In this document: piece by piece, positions 37,514 through 45,867 of the stretch
Position numbering within the stretch: the first letter of the stretch is position 1
Layout: each line of letters opens with the position of its first letter
NCBI RefSeq assembly: GCF_010669125.1
Contig: NZ_CP048630.1
Coordinates: 3,468,001 to 3,532,000, forward strand
Reading direction: 5' to 3'
From: Ancylobacter pratisalsi
GTDB taxonomy: Bacteria > Pseudomonadota > Alphaproteobacteria > Rhizobiales > Xanthobacteraceae
DNA length: 64,000 nucleotides
Made by a program: the position numbers and the translations under genes
Notes under the pieces: generated by a model
Told to the model about the DNA's origin: nothing
The model's input: the letters and a program-made list of their open reading frames with translations, nothing else
Database searches by the model: none

Positions 37514-38212
37514 GTGGAACTTATACCGGTGATCGACCTGATGGGCGATGCGGTCGTGCACGCAAGGCGCGGCGCGCGCGCGGCGTATGGGCCGATCCGC
37601 ACGCCGCTCTGCGCGGGGGCGGCGCCGCTCGACGTGGCGGCCGGCCTCATGGCGCTGGCGCCGTTCAAGCATCTCTATGTCGCTGATCTTGATGCCATTT
37701 CCGGGCAGGGTGGGCATGACCAGACACTTGCCGCGCTGGCCGCCGCCCACCCGGGCCTCGCGCTCTGGGTCGATGCCGGCGAGGCGCAGGCGCAGGCGGT
37801 GGCCCGCCGGGCCGAGCAAGGGCCGGGGCGCGCCGTGGTCGGCAGCGAGACCATGGTGGACCTCGGGTCCGGGCTGAGCGCGCTCGCGGCCGGCGCGGTG
37901 GCGCTCTCGCTCGATTTTGGTCCCGAGGGGCCGCGCGGGCCGGCGGCGATCCATCACCGGGCCGAGCTGTGGCCGGAGTCCGTGATCGTGATGACGCTGG
38001 CGCGGGTAGGGGCCACGGAGGGACCCGATTTCGCGCGCCTCGCCGACATCGTGGCGCGCGCGGGAGGCCGGCGTGTGTACGCGGCGGGTGGGGTTCGTCA
38101 GGCGGACGATGTGGAGCGTCTGGCCGATATGGGTATCGCGGGCGTGCTGCTGGCGAGTGCGCTTCACGACGGGCGCCTTTCGCCGGCGGAGATCGCGCGC
38201 TTCATGGCGTGA
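37514..38212 (+). CDS. HisA/HisF-like TIM-barrel protein of the C1 island
   Basis: A 232-residue protein from GTG 37514 with a TGAGGGGAA ribosome site. It has the HisA-type start IPVIDLMGDAVVHARRG (Asp8), LYVADLDAISG, a second acid in VALSLDFGPEG (Asp134) and the phosphate loop RRVYAAGGVRQADDVERL. It is not histidine-operon HisA, which has other motifs and neighbours; homologues accompany H4MPT genes in methylotrophs. A sugar-phosphate or phosphoribosyl isomerisation in pterin or furan cofactor synthesis is plausible but unproven. It ends inside the 3' end of the convergent CitG-like gene (49-base overlap). Confidence 0.75.
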   Translation: MELIPVIDLMGDAVVHARRGARAAYGPIRTPLCAGAAPLDVAAGLMALAPFKHLYVADLDAISGQGGHDQTLAALAAAHPGLALWVDAGEAQAQAVARRAEQGPGRAVVGSETMVDLGSGLSALAAGAVALSLDFGPEGPRGPAAIHHRAELWPESVIVMTLARVGATEGPDFARLADIVARAGGRRVYAAGGVRQADDVERLADMGIAGVLLASALHDGRLSPAEIARFMA

Positions 38213-39039
38213 GCCTGCCCGGCCATCAGGCCATGGGCGAACAGGGTCGCCACCGTGAGGTCGGCGCTGGTGCCGGGGTTCAGGCCGCGCCGCTTGAGGG
38301 AGGCGTCGAAGGCGAGCAGCGGGGGATGGCGCACCGCCTCGGGGGCGTGAAAGTCGACAAAGGCCAGCAGCGCTGCGGCTTCCTCCCGTACCGTCTCGGC
38401 GACGGCGGGGCCGAATTTGCGCGCGATATGGCTGTCGGGGAACGCGGCCATGAAGCCGAGATGGGTGGCTTCCGCCTGCGCCTGCGGCCGCGCATCGGCA
38501 AGGGCCTCCAGCCTGGGCAGGCCGCGCTCGAAGATGTCGGCAAACCCGGTCACGTACTGACAGGCGATACGGTCGCGCTCGGCCGCCAGCGCCATTGCCT
38601 GCACCAGCCCGATGGTGGCGGGGGTGGAGACGTCATGGGCTTTCGCGCGCCCCAGACCGCCGGGATTGGCCCGCGCGATCGCCCTGAAGGCAGCCTGCGC
38701 ATCGGCGAGGTCGAGACCGGCGAGCACGGCCCGCAACTCGTCGCGCAGCGCGCCGCCCCGCTCGGCGGCCGCCGCCAGCGGCGCGCAGAGCAGCACGATG
38801 CCGAGATTGGTGTTGAGGCCGGTCGCCGCGAAGGAGGCGAAGACGGCCTCCTCGATGCGGGCGCCCACGCGCTCGCCTGGGGCGGCGATATAGGGCGCGG
38901 CGGCATCGGCGGCGGTTTCGAAATGGCCGACATCCATGCCGTGCCCGCCGCTGAAGCGGTGGACATTTCCCGCCTTCAGCGCGTCCAGTTCGGCTCGGCA
39001 GGCCGCCCGGAAGGCGGCGGCAATGTGTGCCGCCTTCAC
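38164..39039 (-). CDS. Triphosphoribosyl-dephospho-CoA synthase (CitG)-like C1 island protein
   Basis: A 291-residue helical protein with AEL..LKAGNVHRFSGGHGMD at the N-terminus, NTNLGIVLLCAPLAAAAERG in the middle and LNPGTSADLTVATLFAHGL near the end, the conserved blocks of the CitG/MdcB family. CitG makes the triphosphoribosyl-dephospho-CoA prosthetic group precursor, but no citrate or malonate lyase genes are nearby. A CitG-like protein is known in the H4MPT gene clusters of methylotrophs; a phosphoribosyl-transfer step is possible. It is the last gene after mch and the RimK-like ligase and is coupled by ATGA. Confidence 0.8.
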   Translation of the reverse strand: MKAAHIAAAFRAACRAELDALKAGNVHRFSGGHGMDVGHFETAADAAAPYIAAPGERVGARIEEAVFASFAATGLNTNLGIVLLCAPLAAAAERGGALRDELRAVLAGLDLADAQAAFRAIARANPGGLGRAKAHDVSTPATIGLVQAMALAAERDRIACQYVTGFADIFERGLPRLEALADARPQAQAEATHLGFMAAFPDSHIARKFGPAVAETVREEAAALLAFVDFHAPEAVRHPPLLAFDASLKRRGLNPGTSADLTVATLFAHGLMAGQAHAMKRAISAGERRPS

Positions 39040-39944
39040 AGGGCGGGCACCGGTTCCAGAGCGCGCACCAGATGGCCCGCCATGGTGGCGGCGATGTCGA
39101 TATCGGTGGTCTTTTGCAGGCCCTTCCAGGCCGGCATCGAGTTCACCTCCAGCACGGTGAAGCTGCCGTCCGCGGCCTCGATGAGGTCGACGCCGGCATA
39201 GTCCGCGCCGACGGCGGCGGTGGCGCGGATGGCGAGATCGTACGCGCGTTCGTTACGCGGGGCGGGGGCGCCGACCGCGCCCTGATGGATGTTGGTGATC
39301 CAGCGCGGCGAGCGGCGCAGCATTGCCGCGACAACGCGCGCGCCGACCACGAAGACCCGCCAGTCCTCGAAGGCGTCACCCGGCTTCTGGGCGACGAATT
39401 CCTGGAGATAGTAGACCGCACCGACCTTTTCCGGCTCGGGCAGCGCCGCGCGGGGCGGGACGCGCTTGATGCCGCGCCCCTGCGCGCCGAACAGGGGCTT
39501 GAGCACCATGTCGCCCGGCGCCTCGTCGACCAGCGCCTGCATCGAGGCACGATGCTCGCCGACAAAGGTGCGCGGCGTCGGCAGCCCGGCCTTGCCGATG
39601 AGAAAGCTGGTCATGCTCTTGTCGACGCAGCGCTCGACCGCGCGCGCGTCGTTCATCACCTTCACGCCCAGCTCGCGCAGGGCATGGAGCAGGCCGAGCC
39701 GGGCGGTGATCTGCTCGGTGGTGCCGTTGGCGATGAGGCGGATGAAGGCGGCCGCCGGCAGCTGGTCGCCAAAGCCCGGCAGCAGCAGCCCGTGCGCGGT
39801 TTCGCCGATGGCGAAGCCGCAATCATTGAGCGAGAGCACGGCCACGCCGAAGCCCTCGGCCTCGATCGCCGCCTTGAGCCTGCGGGTGTGCCAGTCGGCA
39901 TCTTCGGTGAAGATGACGACGGTATCGCTGATCGCGGCACTCAT
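39036..39944 (-). CDS. RimK-like ATP-grasp ligase (probable glutamate ligase for C1 cofactor)
   Basis: A 302-residue ATP-grasp protein with VVIFTEDADWHTRRLKAA, DMVLKPLFGAQGRGIKRVPP (ATP loop), WRVFVVGARVVAAMLR and the metal site GVDLIEAADGSFTVLEVNSM. It belongs to the RimK/MptN/CofF group, which add glutamates to proteins or cofactors. Next to mch it most likely acts on dephospho-H4MPT or lengthens the glutamate tail of methylofuran. Coupled to mch upstream and the CitG-like gene downstream by ATGA overlaps. The substrate cannot be read from sequence. Confidence 0.8.
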   Translation of the reverse strand: MSAAISDTVVIFTEDADWHTRRLKAAIEAEGFGVAVLSLNDCGFAIGETAHGLLLPGFGDQLPAAAFIRLIANGTTEQITARLGLLHALRELGVKVMNDARAVERCVDKSMTSFLIGKAGLPTPRTFVGEHRASMQALVDEAPGDMVLKPLFGAQGRGIKRVPPRAALPEPEKVGAVYYLQEFVAQKPGDAFEDWRVFVVGARVVAAMLRRSPRWITNIHQGAVGAPAPRNERAYDLAIRATAAVGADYAGVDLIEAADGSFTVLEVNSMPAWKGLQKTTDIDIAATMAGHLVRALEPVPAL

Positions 39945-40909
39945 GCGAAGGAGCGTTCCAGAATGTCTTCGTGGAAGGCGCCGAAGGTGAAGCTGCGCCC
40001 GGTCTGCAGGGCGGTCACGGTCACCCGCGCCGGGCTGAACAGCATCGGGTCCATGGCATAGAAGTCGCCCTTATAGGCGGTGAAGATCTCCGCGAAGGTG
40101 CGGCCATGGTCCCGCGAGGACGAGCTCGGCAGCCCTTCCGCGAGGGCCTCGGCCTCGTCTTCCGGCCCCTCGACGAAGAGCTGGACATTGCCGCCATACA
40201 GCGTGGCGTCGTTGGTGCGCCCCATCGCCGAGACGAAATCGGGCGCGGGCGGGGGCAGCGGCGAGGAGCCGATGCCGTCCACCACGCGGTCCAGCGGAAA
40301 GTGCAGGGCGTGGGTCTTGTGCAGCGCCACTTCCAGCACCCGCGCCACAATCTGCACCGTGCCGGCGAGGCTGGAGGTCGGCGTCAGGATCAGCGTCAGC
40401 TGTTCCGGCGCGACGCCGCAATCCTGCGCGACGCGGGCCACCAGCATGTCCGGGGGCATGCGGTCGACTTCGAGCACCAGGCAGGCATGGTCCGCCGCGT
40501 CGCGGTAGCCCAGCTCCTGGAACAGGGTCTCCTTGGCCCACAGCGCGCGGGCGGGCCCGGAGCCGAGCGCGAAGAAGTCGCCTTCCGACAGGCTCCAGCC
40601 GGCATACTGGCTGCCCAGGCACGCCAGCACCGGATCCGCCGTGGTCACGGTGATCATGCTCATCCAGCGCGAGAAGCGCGCGCCCGAGGCGATGTTGACC
40701 GAGCCGAGCCCGCCAAGGCAGATCTCGGCGATGCGCCGGCCGGCTTCCATGCCGCCCCGCGCATTGATGCCGGCGTCGATGATGCGGGCACCGCAAGGGC
40801 TGCGGGAGATGCCGAGCCGCAGCACCGCGGCGTTCTCGACAAGGTCCTCGACCAGAGGGCGGGTCAGGTTTGAAACGCTGGGGCGCAAATTGCGCAATTG
40901 CTCGCCCAT
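39941..40909 (-). CDS. mch: Methenyl-H4MPT cyclohydrolase
   Basis: A 322-residue protein, the usual Mch size. Characteristic segments are RIIDAGINARGGMEAGRRIA, CLGGLGSVNI, VTTADPVLACLGSQYAGWSL, YGGNVQLFVEGPEDEAEALA and the C-terminal FGAFHEDILERSF. It hydrolyses methenyl-H4MPT to N5-formyl-H4MPT, the step between MtdB and the Fhc complex. It lies seven bases after the ATP-grasp gene in the operon mptG-mtdB-ATP-grasp-mch-rimK-like-citG-like. Confidence 0.95.
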   Translation of the reverse strand: MGEQLRNLRPSVSNLTRPLVEDLVENAAVLRLGISRSPCGARIIDAGINARGGMEAGRRIAEICLGGLGSVNIASGARFSRWMSMITVTTADPVLACLGSQYAGWSLSEGDFFALGSGPARALWAKETLFQELGYRDAADHACLVLEVDRMPPDMLVARVAQDCGVAPEQLTLILTPTSSLAGTVQIVARVLEVALHKTHALHFPLDRVVDGIGSSPLPPPAPDFVSAMGRTNDATLYGGNVQLFVEGPEDEAEALAEGLPSSSSRDHGRTFAEIFTAYKGDFYAMDPMLFSPARVTVTALQTGRSFTFGAFHEDILERSFA

Positions 40910-40916
40910 GAAACGG

Positions 40917-42080
40917 TTACTCCGCAGCCTTGCGGCTGGCCATGCTCAGGTCACGCCACAGTTGATCCCTGCGCCGGGCCAGGGTGTCGCGAACCTCGCG
41001 CACATCCCGTCCGGCAGCGAAAAGCGTACAAATAGGTTCCCCGGTCTCGATCCGGGTGCCTTGCGGCGGCCGGTCCGCCACCCAGTCCGGCAGCGGGTCG
41101 AGCCGCATTTCGAAGCTGAACGGGGCGTAGAACACGCCGGCCCCCCTCACCATGCCGGCCGCCTCGGGGGTGAGCAGGGCAAGATCGGGCAGCTCGCCAC
41201 GGCAGGCCTCGAAATGCAGCCGCAGCAGCGGGGGCAACGGCTCGTGGTCGAACACGTCCAGCGAGGCACCCGGACGCGGGTTGATCTCGATCAGGCTCCA
41301 GCCATCGCCGGTCAGCATCAGGTCGGCGCTGGCAAGGCCGACAATGCCGGCGGCGTTCACGACGGCGTCGAGCGCGGAGGCGATCGAGGCTTCGATCGAG
41401 GGATCGAGGCGGATCGGTCCCGCCGCGCCGCCATAGCGGTAGGGCGCATCCTCGGAGGGTTCGCACCACTGCTCCGAGAAGGCGAGAAGACGCGCCTTGT
41501 GCCCATTGCCCAGGAACAGCGCCGACACCGTGCGGCCCTGAAGCTCTTCCTGGAGATACCAGCCCCATCCGCGCGACTCGCTCGCGGGTTTGACGTGCCA
41601 GCCGCCCGAGCCGCCGATGCGCTTTTCAAGCGTTCGCATTCCCGCCGGCGCATGGTCGGCGAAGACCTGCGGGTGGGGAATGCCGAGATTGTGCAGCAGC
41701 CGCGCCAGCATCAGCGGCTCCTTGGTCCAGGCGAGCGTCGGCGGACCGTTGCCGACCAGCCGGAACCGCGCGGCGAGCCGCTCCACCACCTCGGGCTGGT
41801 GCTCGAACCCGGTGCCGAGCACGACAGGAATGTCGGGTCCGGCGTGGATCGCGAGCTGCTCGTAGAGGTCGGCCGGGTCGATGGCGAAAGCACCGATACG
41901 GCGCAGCGGGATCGCGGCGAGCGCGAGCTCGCGGGTGTCGTCGTCCCCGAACAGGTCGAGCACCAGGGCGCGCAGGCCCGCGCGCCGCGCCGCGGCGGCG
42001 AGGCCGCGAGCGGCGACGCCAACGATGACGACATCTGCCGCATCCTTAGGCGACAAGGGATCGTGCGAGAATGAAGGCAT
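40917..42080 (-). CDS. ATP-grasp domain protein of the H4MPT operon, function unknown
   Basis: A 387-residue protein if started at ATG 42080, which overlaps the 3' end of mtdB by 35 bases; GAGG sits directly against this ATG, too close for an ideal ribosome site, so the start is uncertain. It has a Rossmann-like N-terminus (DVVIVGVAARGLAAAARRAG), WHVKPASESRGWGWYLQEEL and the acid cluster GWSLIEINPRPGASLDVFDH of ATP-grasp ligases. Homologues lie beside mtdB and mch in other methylotrophs. It presumably ligates an amino acid or glutarate-like unit during cofactor synthesis, but no substrate is established to my knowledge. Confidence 0.78.
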   Translation of the reverse strand: MPSFSHDPLSPKDAADVVIVGVAARGLAAAARRAGLRALVLDLFGDDDTRELALAAIPLRRIGAFAIDPADLYEQLAIHAGPDIPVVLGTGFEHQPEVVERLAARFRLVGNGPPTLAWTKEPLMLARLLHNLGIPHPQVFADHAPAGMRTLEKRIGGSGGWHVKPASESRGWGWYLQEELQGRTVSALFLGNGHKARLLAFSEQWCEPSEDAPYRYGGAAGPIRLDPSIEASIASALDAVVNAAGIVGLASADLMLTGDGWSLIEINPRPGASLDVFDHEPLPPLLRLHFEACRGELPDLALLTPEAAGMVRGAGVFYAPFSFEMRLDPLPDWVADRPPQGTRIETGEPICTLFAAGRDVREVRDTLARRRDQLWRDLSMASRKAAE

Positions 42081-42942
42081 CCTCGAATCCGAATGTGAGG
42101 GATTTGGTTGCAACCCGCATGCGTTGCAACAGCTCATGCTGCACACGGTATTTGAGGTGCCCGATGGTCAGTGCACCAATACCGAGCGTCCCGTTCGCAA
42201 GAACCTTGCCATCTGCATGGGCATCGATGCCGGCAATACCGGAGGGCGGCACGGCGTTCACATCCGCCGCGACAGCGAGCTTGCGCGCGCCGGCGAGCAG
42301 ATCGGCCGAGAGGATTTCGACGCCGGCGCGGCCGCAGGCGAGCACCACCTCGGCCTCCGCCAGGAGCGCGCGCTTGTCGTCGTCGGTGCGGCCCGCGGCG
42401 CCGGCCAGGTCGACGCCGAAGCGCTGCTTGAAATCGCCCGCCTTGGCGGTGACGGCCTCGATCTCGCGATGGCTGACCAGCGTCACCTCGGCGCCGGCCT
42501 GCGCGGCGATGACGCCGGCAATGCCGCCGACCACGCCGGTGGCGCCATAGACCTGGACCTTGGCGCCCTTGATGCCCTCGGGGCGGGTGGGGCGCAGCTT
42601 CTTTTCCACCTCGGCCACCATGGCGGCGGCGGTGGTGAAGGAACCGGCGGGGTCGACGAAGACCGAGATCTCGAAGGGCGGGAACAGCACGCTCCTGGCC
42701 TTGTCAGCCATGTCGAGCGCGAGGCCGGCATCCTTGCCGCCGATGAAAAGCCCGGTGCGGGCGGCGGCGTCGGGGTGGCGCGAGAACATCATGTCCTGCG
42801 TGAGGTCACCCACCTCGTCCAGCGTCACGCCGTCATAGGGCAGGATGGTCGCGTAGCCGGCATCAACCGCCATGTTGACGTCGAAAGGCGAGACGTGGCG
42901 CAGCGGCGAGAGGATGTGAAGAATCGGGGCGTAGTCCGCCAT
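42046..42942 (-). CDS. mtdB: NAD(P)-dependent methylene-H4MPT dehydrogenase MtdB
   Basis: A 298-residue protein. The N-terminus (ILHILSPLRHVSPFDVNMAV, ATILPYDGVTLDEVGDLTQD) and the nucleotide-binding loop VYGATGVVGGIAGVIAA are typical of MtdB, as is VAADVNAVPPSGIAGIDA. MtdB oxidises methylene-H4MPT, formed from formaldehyde by Fae, to methenyl-H4MPT with NAD+ or NADP+. MtdA is similar but usually sits with serine-cycle genes, while the neighbours here are mch and mptG, so MtdB is preferred. It starts 84 bases after the mptG stop. Confidence 0.93.
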   Translation of the reverse strand: MADYAPILHILSPLRHVSPFDVNMAVDAGYATILPYDGVTLDEVGDLTQDMMFSRHPDAAARTGLFIGGKDAGLALDMADKARSVLFPPFEISVFVDPAGSFTTAAAMVAEVEKKLRPTRPEGIKGAKVQVYGATGVVGGIAGVIAAQAGAEVTLVSHREIEAVTAKAGDFKQRFGVDLAGAAGRTDDDKRALLAEAEVVLACGRAGVEILSADLLAGARKLAVAADVNAVPPSGIAGIDAHADGKVLANGTLGIGALTIGHLKYRVQHELLQRMRVATKSLTFGFEDAFILARSLVA

Positions 42943-43026
42943 GTCGTTTCATTCCCAGGTCGAATCGGGCCTTGCGGCCTCTGTTGAGGAGATGAAGAGC
43001 GACGCGGGCTTTCTGCCAATCCGCCG

Positions 43027-44046
43027 CTAGCACTGCTCGACGCAGGCAAGCCATTCGATCCGTGCACCGGCATTGCCGCCGCGCACGCAGTCGAAAGCCA
43101 GAGCGGGCCGCCCCGCAAAACGGGTACGGGCCTCGCTGATAATCCGTTCGCCGTCTTCGGGGCTGCCAAGGATGGCAAACCCGGTGGGGCCCCAGGAACT
43201 TTGGCCAAGGCCGCGCAAACCGCGACTCTCCAGCCAGTCCATCACCTCGGCTACGGAAGTGCTTGTATAGCGGCCACCCTGGGCATCCGCATAGTGCTCG
43301 CCGAGCAGACGCTGCATTTCACCCACCGCGGCGCTGAAGTAATCCACATCCGCTTCGGCGAGCGCGGGCAGCGCGACCATGACCGCGAGCCGCGCCATGT
43401 GGCCGGCCAGCGTGTCCGCGAAGACGGGAAGGGTCTCCATCGCCGTGGACTCGGCGGTGCCGCTAAGCCCTTGATGGTCGGTGTCATATACCAGAAGGAT
43501 GCGCCAATCCTCCGGGAAGGGCAGGCGCGAAAGGATGGGCGGAGGGGCGTTGGAGCCCTGCTTCTTGCCGCCGTCGAGGATGACGCCGCCCTCGGTGAAG
43601 GCGCCGATGCCGATCGAGGAGCGGGCCCCGCGACCCAACGCCGCGCCGATTTCGCGCGGGGTCAGTTCAAGCCCGCCCAGCAGACAGAGCCCGGTGGCGA
43701 CGGCAAGGCCGAGCTGGGTGCCCGAACCGAGGCCGGAATGCGGGGGCAGGGCGGCTTCCACCGTGACCTCGACGCCGGTGCCAAGGCCGAAATGGCGCGC
43801 CGCCTTCTCCACCGCCGCAACCGCGCGCCCCGCGTCCGGCCCGGTGGCGGTGAGCCGCGCGGCGGGGCGCATGCGCACCACGGTGGCCGGGCGATCGAGC
43901 GTGATGCCGAGGCTGCCGAAACGGCGGCCCAGCGTGCCGGCGAGATCAAGGAATCCCAGATGCAGGCGACCCGGCGCGGTGATGCGCACCACGCGGTTCT
44001 CCTCCTGCTTGTTCGCCGCTTTCAGATCGAGCGTCGTCTTGTTCAC
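43027..44046 (-). CDS. mptG: Beta-ribofuranosylaminobenzene 5'-phosphate synthase (H4MPT synthesis)
   Basis: A 339-residue GHMP-kinase-fold protein. GTG 44046 is preferred over ATG 44067 because GAGGAAA lies eight bases before it. Motifs are RITAPGRLHLGFLDLAGTLG, the glycine-serine loop ALPPHSGLGSGTQLGLAVA and GRGARSSIGIGAFTEGGVIL. The enzyme joins 4-hydroxybenzoate or 4-aminobenzoate to phosphoribosyl pyrophosphate with loss of CO2, the committed step to methanopterin, and is a marker of H4MPT users. It opens the operon and is divergent from the pterin dehydratase-fhc operon over 167 bases (44047-44213), where both promoters must lie. Confidence 0.92.
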   Translation of the reverse strand: MNKTTLDLKAANKQEENRVVRITAPGRLHLGFLDLAGTLGRRFGSLGITLDRPATVVRMRPAARLTATGPDAGRAVAAVEKAARHFGLGTGVEVTVEAALPPHSGLGSGTQLGLAVATGLCLLGGLELTPREIGAALGRGARSSIGIGAFTEGGVILDGGKKQGSNAPPPILSRLPFPEDWRILLVYDTDHQGLSGTAESTAMETLPVFADTLAGHMARLAVMVALPALAEADVDYFSAAVGEMQRLLGEHYADAQGGRYTSTSVAEVMDWLESRGLRGLGQSSWGPTGFAILGSPEDGERIISEARTRFAGRPALAFDCVRGGNAGARIEWLACVEQC

Positions 44047-44213
44047 GGGCGTTTCCTCAGGGCGCATGGTAAGGCGCGAAACAGGGCGAGGACAAGCGCC
44101 CTCGATTCCGCCATCGGCAGAACGGCGTTTGCCGCCGGCCCCGGGACCGTGCTACCGAATCGGGTAACGCAGCCCACGACAGAATGGGCGCGACGCCCAG
44201 GAGGACGCCCGAG

Positions 44214-44609
44214 ATGGCGGTGGACCCGACCAAACCGGATCCAAAGAAAACCCTTGCCGACGGGGAGGTGATCGCACGCCTTGCCGCCGAGCTTCCGCGC
44301 TGGAAGCTTGAGGACGGGTGGATCCGGCGCACCTACCGCACGAACAGCTGGAAGGGCACGCTGATGGTGATCAACACCGTCGGCCACCTCGCGGAGGCCG
44401 CCTGGCACCATCCTGACCTCACCGCCTCGTATGCCTGGGTCGAGGTGCGGCTCATGTCGCACGACGTCAAGGGCATTACCGAGCGCGACCTTCAGCTCGC
44501 GAAGAAGATCGAGGCCGTCGTCGACTGGCAGCCCGGCACCGAGCCGGGCAGTGCGCTGGAAGGCACGCCCCGCAGCGATCTGCGCTTCGCCTACATCAAG
44601 CACGATTGA
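44214..44609 (+). CDS. Pterin-4a-carbinolamine dehydratase-like protein
   Basis: A 131-residue protein from ATG 44214, with AGGAGG nine bases before it; upstream ATG 44184 lacks such a site. It has LPRWKLEDGWIRRTYRTNSW, HHPDLTASYAWVEVRLMSHD and the conserved GITERDLQLAKKIE of the PCD/DCoH family. The classical role is recycling of 4a-hydroxy-tetrahydrobiopterin; here it starts the fhc operon and no aromatic amino acid hydroxylase is nearby, so a role in H4MPT chemistry or cofactor repair is more likely. It lies four bases before fhcB. The C-terminus is longer than in the minimal family. Confidence 0.85.
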   Translation: MAVDPTKPDPKKTLADGEVIARLAAELPRWKLEDGWIRRTYRTNSWKGTLMVINTVGHLAEAAWHHPDLTASYAWVEVRLMSHDVKGITERDLQLAKKIEAVVDWQPGTEPGSALEGTPRSDLRFAYIKHD

Positions 44610-44613
44610 CGCC

Positions 44614-45867
44614 ATGGCAGATGCATCCCTCCAGACGATCAACGACGTGGTCTGCGGCTTCTGCGGGCTCGGCTGCGACGACCTCATCGTCGAGGTCGAG
44701 GGCCGCGACATCCGGGCCAAGGGCGCGGAAGGCGGCCCGATGTGCCCGGAAGCGGCCCGGCTGCTGCGGCGCATGGACGTGCCCGACCAGCCGGCCCGCA
44801 TCGCCGGCGCCGAGGCGAGCCTGACCGAGGCCGCAGGGGCGGCGCGGCGGCTGCTGGGCGAGGCGCGCGCGCCGGTCTTCGCCGGGCTCGGCGTCGACAT
44901 GGCCGGTGCCGGGGCGCTGGCCGATCTCGCGGTGCGCTTCGGCGGCGTGCTCGACCATTATGCCTCCGATGGGCTGTTCGCCAATTACGCCGCCGCCCAG
45001 CGCACGGGCTGGCTTGCGAGCACGCTGGCGGAGGTGCGCAACCGCTGCGACCTGCTGCTCGTGGTCGGCGAGGACCCCTCCCAGACCTGGGCCCGGCTGT
45101 TCGAGCGGCTGTTCCCGGAAAACCCGCTGTTCGCGGGGAGCCCGCGCAAGGTGGTGTTTCTGGGAAGTGCGCCGGGCGAGAAGGCGCGCCAGCAGCTCGC
45201 CGGCACGGAAATCTCCCATATCGCGAGCGATGATGTCGTCGCCACGCTGGAGGCGCTGGGCGTTCTCGTCGCCGGCAAGCAGCCGCCCGGCGCCAGTTTC
45301 GGCGGCGTATCGGCGGATCAGGCGGGAGAGCTGGCCGCAGCCCTGCGCGCCGCGCGCTATGCCGTGGTGACCTGGAATGCGGGCACGCTGGACGAGGGTG
45401 CCCTGGTCGCCGAATACGCGACCAAGCTGGTCGACGTGATCAGCGTGGAGACCCGCGCCGGCGTGTTCCCGCTTGGCGGGCGCGACAACATCATCGGGGT
45501 GAACCAGCTTCTGCTGTGGCGGCTGGGCTATCCGATGCGCACCGCGGTGCGCGGCCAGACCAGCAGCCATGACGGCACGCTCTACGCGAGCGGGCAGGCG
45601 CTGGCCGATGCCGACCTCATGGTCTGGGTTTCGGCCTTCCGGCCGGAGCCGCCGCCGTCCTTTGCGGGCAAGGTGATCGCCCTTGCCCATCCCGATACGG
45701 TGTTCGACAAGGAACCGGACATACTGATCCCGGTTGGCACCCCCGGCGTGGACCACGCCGGCACGGTGTTCCGAATGGATTCGATTGTGAGCCTGCCGCT
45801 CGGCGCCTTGCGCGTCGCGACGCTTCCCAGCGTCGCCGAGGCTGTGCGATGCCTCGCGGAGGGTTAA
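44614..45867 (+). CDS. fhcB: Formyltransferase/hydrolase complex subunit B
   Basis: A 417-residue homologue of formylmethanofuran dehydrogenase subunit B, starting at ATG 44614. The N-terminus keeps VVCGFCGLGCDD (cysteines 14, 17, 21) and a fourth cysteine in GPMCPEAA (44). Other blocks are LLLVVGEDPSQTW and VFPLGGRDNIIGVNQLL. In the methylotroph Fhc complex this subunit is thought to be structural, because CO2 reduction at a tungsten or molybdenum site is not needed. The cysteine set nevertheless looks complete enough for an iron-sulfur cluster. Gene order fhcB-fhcA-fhcD-fhcC is that of Methylobacterium. Confidence 0.92.
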   Translation: MADASLQTINDVVCGFCGLGCDDLIVEVEGRDIRAKGAEGGPMCPEAARLLRRMDVPDQPARIAGAEASLTEAAGAARRLLGEARAPVFAGLGVDMAGAGALADLAVRFGGVLDHYASDGLFANYAAAQRTGWLASTLAEVRNRCDLLLVVGEDPSQTWARLFERLFPENPLFAGSPRKVVFLGSAPGEKARQQLAGTEISHIASDDVVATLEALGVLVAGKQPPGASFGGVSADQAGELAAALRAARYAVVTWNAGTLDEGALVAEYATKLVDVISVETRAGVFPLGGRDNIIGVNQLLLWRLGYPMRTAVRGQTSSHDGTLYASGQALADADLMVWVSAFRPEPPPSFAGKVIALAHPDTVFDKEPDILIPVGTPGVDHAGTVFRMDSIVSLPLGALRVATLPSVAEAVRCLAEG

